Of a DNA stretch of 64,000 nucleotides, positions 61,325-64,000 are shown one piece after another (positions within the stretch are counted from its first letter, which is position 1; each line of letters opens with the position of its first letter). A program made the translations under genes and the position numbers. This DNA comes from Reyranella sp. GTDB taxonomy: Bacteria > Pseudomonadota > Alphaproteobacteria > Reyranellales > Reyranellaceae. The notes under the pieces were generated by a model. That model was given only the letters and a program-made list of their open reading frames with translations. It had not been told where the DNA came from and made no database searches. The stretch spans positions 1 to 64,000 of the forward strand of contig JAIEOV010000009.1 in assembly GCA_019750135.1 (NCBI GenBank), in the 5' to 3' direction.

Positions 61325-62914
61325 ATGACACGCTTCACGACAATGGCCCTGGCCGGCGCGCTGGCGCTCGGCCTGTTGGGCACGCCGACGCCGCCACAGG
61401 CCCAGCAGGACAAGAACGTCCTGGTCTGGGGCGACACTCTGCCCGCAGGACTCGATCCGCACGCCATCTTCGACGTGCCGATGCAGTTCATCCTGCTCAA
61501 TATGTACGACACGCTCTATCGCTACTCGGGCAATCCGCCGGAGCTGCAGCCGTGGCTGGCCTCGGCCCACCAGGTGAGCGAGGACGGCCTGACCTGGACC
61601 TTCAAGCTGGTGCCGGGCGCCAAGTTCCACGACGGCAGCCCGATCACCGCCAACGACGTGGTCTACAGCTTCCGCCGCCTGCTCGGCATGAAGCGCGGTC
61701 CGTCCGGCGCCTTCCTGCCGGTGCTGAAGCCCGACAACGTCACGGCGCCCGACGCCGAGACCGTGCGCTTCGTGCTCGACAAGCCCTATGCGCCGTTCCT
61801 CTCCGCCATTCCGCTGGTTGCCATCGTCAACCAGAAGCAGGTCGAGGCGAACATCAAGGACAACGACTTCGGCTCGACCTGGCTCTCCGCCAACGACGCC
61901 GGCAGCGGCCCCTACCGCCTCGATCCGGCGTCCTACCGGCCGCGCGAGGCGCTCGACCTGATCCGCAACAAGGATCACTTCAAGGGCTGGGCCGACAATG
62001 CCAAGCCGATCGACCTGGTGCGCTCGCGTCCCGTCGCCGAGACGTCGACGCGCGTGCTGGCGCTGATGCGCGGCGAGATCGACGCCACCGACTCCTACCT
62101 GCCGACCGACCAGGTCGAGCGGGTCGAGAAGAACGCGCGCACCCGTGTCGCCCGCGACGAGTCCATGCGCGTCTTCATCATCCGCATGAACAACAAGAAG
62201 CCGCCGTTCGACAACGCCAATGCGCGCAAGTGCTTCGCCTCGGCCTTCAACTACGACGGCTTCAACCAGGTGATCCTGAAGGGCTATGTCGACCGCAATC
62301 CCGGACCCAACCCGCGCAACCTGTGGGGCAATCCGCCCAACCTCGCGGGCTACAAGTTCGATCCGGCGGCGGCCAAAGCCTATTGCGACAAGGCCAAGGC
62401 CGAGGGCGCCAAGCTCGATCGCGAGGTCGAAATCCACATCCAGAGCGAGCTCGAGCAGACCTCGCAGGCGGCGCAGATGTTCCAGGCCGACCTGCAGAAG
62501 CTCGGCATCAAGATGAAGATCGTGCCCAGTACCTGGCCGCAGATCACCTCGGCGACCGGCAAGCCCGAGACCTCGCCGGACCTCTGGATCCACTGGGTCA
62601 GCACCTACTTCGTCGACCCCGAGAACTGGATCGGCCAGATGTACGACACGCAGTTCTTCGGCACCTGGAAGGCGTCGTCCTACTACGGCAACGCCGAGGT
62701 CGACGCGCTGCTGGGCAAGGCGCGCTCGCTGAGCGACAAGGCCGAGCGCGACAAGCTCTACCAGCAGGCGACGGCCCGCATCGTCGAGGATTCGCCCGAC
62801 ATCTGGGTCTACAACACCATCCAGCTGCGCGGCCTCAGCAAGCGCGTGCAGGGCTACAAGTTCAGCCCGGTCGGCGGCGGCGGCGACCTGCGCTGGATGT
62901 CGCTGTCGGAGTGA
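61325..62914 (+). CDS. Oligopeptide-type ABC substrate-binding protein
   Basis: 529 residues, cluster C binding protein. A Sec signal ends near PTPPQAQQ, then DTLPAGLDPHAIFDVPMQFIL, FHDGSPITANDVVYSFRRLL and AGSGPYRLDPAS. It is clearly distinct from the three tandem paralogues at 27-32 kb. It heads a second operon, followed by a DppB-like permease. GAAGGGGGA precedes the ATG. Confidence 0.92.
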   Translation: MTRFTTMALAGALALGLLGTPTPPQAQQDKNVLVWGDTLPAGLDPHAIFDVPMQFILLNMYDTLYRYSGNPPELQPWLASAHQVSEDGLTWTFKLVPGAKFHDGSPITANDVVYSFRRLLGMKRGPSGAFLPVLKPDNVTAPDAETVRFVLDKPYAPFLSAIPLVAIVNQKQVEANIKDNDFGSTWLSANDAGSGPYRLDPASYRPREALDLIRNKDHFKGWADNAKPIDLVRSRPVAETSTRVLALMRGEIDATDSYLPTDQVERVEKNARTRVARDESMRVFIIRMNNKKPPFDNANARKCFASAFNYDGFNQVILKGYVDRNPGPNPRNLWGNPPNLAGYKFDPAAAKAYCDKAKAEGAKLDREVEIHIQSELEQTSQAAQMFQADLQKLGIKMKIVPSTWPQITSATGKPETSPDLWIHWVSTYFVDPENWIGQMYDTQFFGTWKASSYYGNAEVDALLGKARSLSDKAERDKLYQQATARIVEDSPDIWVYNTIQLRGLSKRVQGYKFSPVGGGGDLRWMSLSE

Positions 62915-62983
62915 GCGCGGCCAACGCCACGAAGCGCCACGCCGAAGCTTCTCTTCCTGACCTCATGCGTCCGCTCCCGCTGG

Positions 62984-63090
62984 CCTCATATTCCTCTCCC
63001 CCGCTAGGGGGAGAGGTTAGGAGAGGGGGCAGCGCACGTCGATTCCCCCTCTCCTAACCTCTCCCCCTAGCGGGGGAGAGGAACATGAGG
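62984..63090. repeat. Long inverted repeat between binding-protein and permease genes
   Basis: Arms 62984-63029 and 63045-63090 are 46 bp with one mismatch, with a 15-nt centre. Each arm contains its own small palindrome, ctctccccc-gcta-gggggagag. It lies in the 258-bp gap between the binding-protein stop and the permease. As RNA it is a very stable hairpin without a downstream T-run, so stabilisation or attenuation is likelier than a classic terminator. Confidence 0.8.
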
Positions 63091-63172
63091 CGGGAGGGAG
63101 GAACGTGAAGGGAAGAGGAGCTTTGATCGTATCTGAGGTCGTCTGAGCCCCTGAGATTTTGGAAACCCGTCG

Positions 63173-64000
63173 TTGCTCCTCTTCCTGATCCGCCGTCTGC
63201 TTCTGGCCATCCCGGCCCTGCTCGGGCTGATGGTGCTCACCTTCGTGCTGGTGCGCGTGGTGCCGGCCGATCCGGCCACGACGCTCGCGGGCGAAACCGC
63301 GACGCCGCAGCAGGTGCAGGAGATCCGGCGCAAGTACGGCTTCGACCGGCCGCTCTATGAGCAGTTCGCGATCTACGTCGGCCAGGTCGCGCGCGGCGAT
63401 CTCGGCAACTCGGTGTTCTCGAACCGGCCGGTGATGGACGACGTGCGCCGCACCCTGCCCGCCACGCTCGAGCTGATCGTCGTCTCACTGCTGCTGGCGG
63501 CGCTGATCGGCATCCCGCTCGGCACCCTGTCGGCCGTTCACCATAACGGCCTGCTCGACCATGTCGTGCGCGTCGTCACGGTGGGCGGCCTCGCCGTGGC
63601 GTCGTTCTGGTTCGCCATCATGCTGCAGCTCCTGTTCTCGATGGAGCTCGAATGGCTGCCCTTGCGCGGCCGCATCGGGGTGAACATCGGCGCGCCGCCG
63701 AACGTCACCGGCTTCTTCCTGGTCGATTCGCTGCTGGCCGGGCGCTGGGACCAGTTCGTCAGCAGCCTGAGGCACATCGCGTTGCCCGCGATCACGCTCG
63801 CCGTGCCGGCGCTCGCCACCATCGCCCGCTTCGCCCGCGTCGGCGTGCTCGACACCATGCAGCGCGACTTCGTGCAGTATGAGACGGCAGTCGGCTATCC
63901 CAGGCGCCGCATCGTCTGGGTCTATGTTCTGCGCAATTCGGTGATCGCCGCCGTGACCCAGATCGGGCTGTTGTTCGGCGCCCTGGTGTCGAGCGCGGTC
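63173..64000 (+). CDS. Dipeptide/oligopeptide-type ABC permease (DppB-like), partial
   Basis: The frame runs off the right edge, with about 276 residues visible. LLLFLIRRLLLAIPALLGLMVLTFVLVRVVP, the periplasmic LAGETATPQQVQEIRRKYGFDRPLYEQF and DFVQYETAVGYPRRRIVWVYVLRNSVIAAVTQ coupling-loop region are typical of DppB permeases. The only start codon before the first membrane span is TTG at 63173, since a TGA lies in frame at 63152-63154; no ATG or GTG is available there. The rest of the operon is outside the window. Confidence 0.85.
   Translation, partial: MLLFLIRRLLLAIPALLGLMVLTFVLVRVVPADPATTLAGETATPQQVQEIRRKYGFDRPLYEQFAIYVGQVARGDLGNSVFSNRPVMDDVRRTLPATLELIVVSLLLAALIGIPLGTLSAVHHNGLLDHVVRVVTVGGLAVASFWFAIMLQLLFSMELEWLPLRGRIGVNIGAPPNVTGFFLVDSLLAGRWDQFVSSLRHIALPAITLAVPALATIARFARVGVLDTMQRDFVQYETAVGYPRRRIVWVYVLRNSVIAAVTQIGLLFGALVSSAV

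Noticed and set aside
62984..63090. Simple Rho-independent terminator
   Set aside because: No T-run after the stem and the downstream gene belongs to the same transporter, so full termination is unlikely.

Overview
The window is GC-rich, densely packed DNA from a bacterium, most likely a soil- or plant-associated alphaproteobacterium. The Reyranella / Rhizobiales-Rhodospirillales kind of gene content fits: many ABC transporters, orphan Bug-type binding proteins, AaeXAB efflux, FGGY kinase, CaiB and quinate/shikimate catabolism. The genus is inferred from gene content only. No rRNA, tRNA, CRISPR array, prophage or complete insertion sequence was seen, apart from one REP-associated transposase (RAYT).

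Region 1 (1-16.1 kb). After the tail of an AHL-lactonase-like gene comes a specialised-metabolite operon read on the minus strand (14988 to 140), with an SARP/BTAD-type regulator upstream. It encodes, in order, a small unassigned protein, two C-A-PCP peptide synthetase modules, an MbtH protein, an FAD/NAD(P)-binding protein, a methyltransferase, a cysteine-synthase-fold PLP enzyme, an ATP-grasp/argininosuccinate-lyase fusion and a PduX-like L-threonine kinase. The last three together look like a route from threonine through O-phosphothreonine and an aspartate adduct to 2,3-diaminobutyrate, with an amide ligase fused to the lyase. There is no thioesterase. This is the best candidate for an undescribed system.

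Region 2 (16.3-24.7 kb). A catabolic operon holds a branched-chain-amino-acid-type ABC transporter (binding protein, two permeases, two ATPases), a shikimate/quinate dehydrogenase and a two-domain 3-dehydroshikimate dehydratase. It probably imports hydroaromatic acids and converts them to protocatechuate. A LysR gene lies directly upstream.

Region 3 (24.8-35.7 kb). A RAYT gene sits between two perfectly inverted 35-bp REP elements. Then come a Bug-type binding protein and a seven-gene oligopeptide-type ABC operon with three tandem paralogous binding proteins, two permeases and two ATPases. A REP pair related to the RAYT-flanking REPs lies between the third binding-protein gene and the first permease gene.

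Region 4 (35.7-46.7 kb). A polyol or glycerophosphodiester locus: GDPD, Ugp-like permeases and binding protein without an ATPase gene, a glycerol-1-phosphate-dehydrogenase-like enzyme, and a divergent SorC regulator with a clear inverted-repeat operator, followed by an FGGY kinase and PhoD. An AtzG/AtzE-like amidase pair follows with tight coupling.

Region 5 (46.7-64 kb). Mixed catabolic and transport genes: aminotransferase, APC permease, amidohydrolase, CaiB-type CoA-transferase, azoreductase, LysR, AaeXAB-type efflux, a His/Gly-rich lipoprotein with an apparent frameshift in its signal peptide, a Baeyer-Villiger-type monooxygenase, a Bug protein, a 2-oxoglutarate oxygenase, and the start of a second oligopeptide ABC operon that runs off the window. 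Extended inverted repeats occur at 59.0 kb and 63.0 kb.
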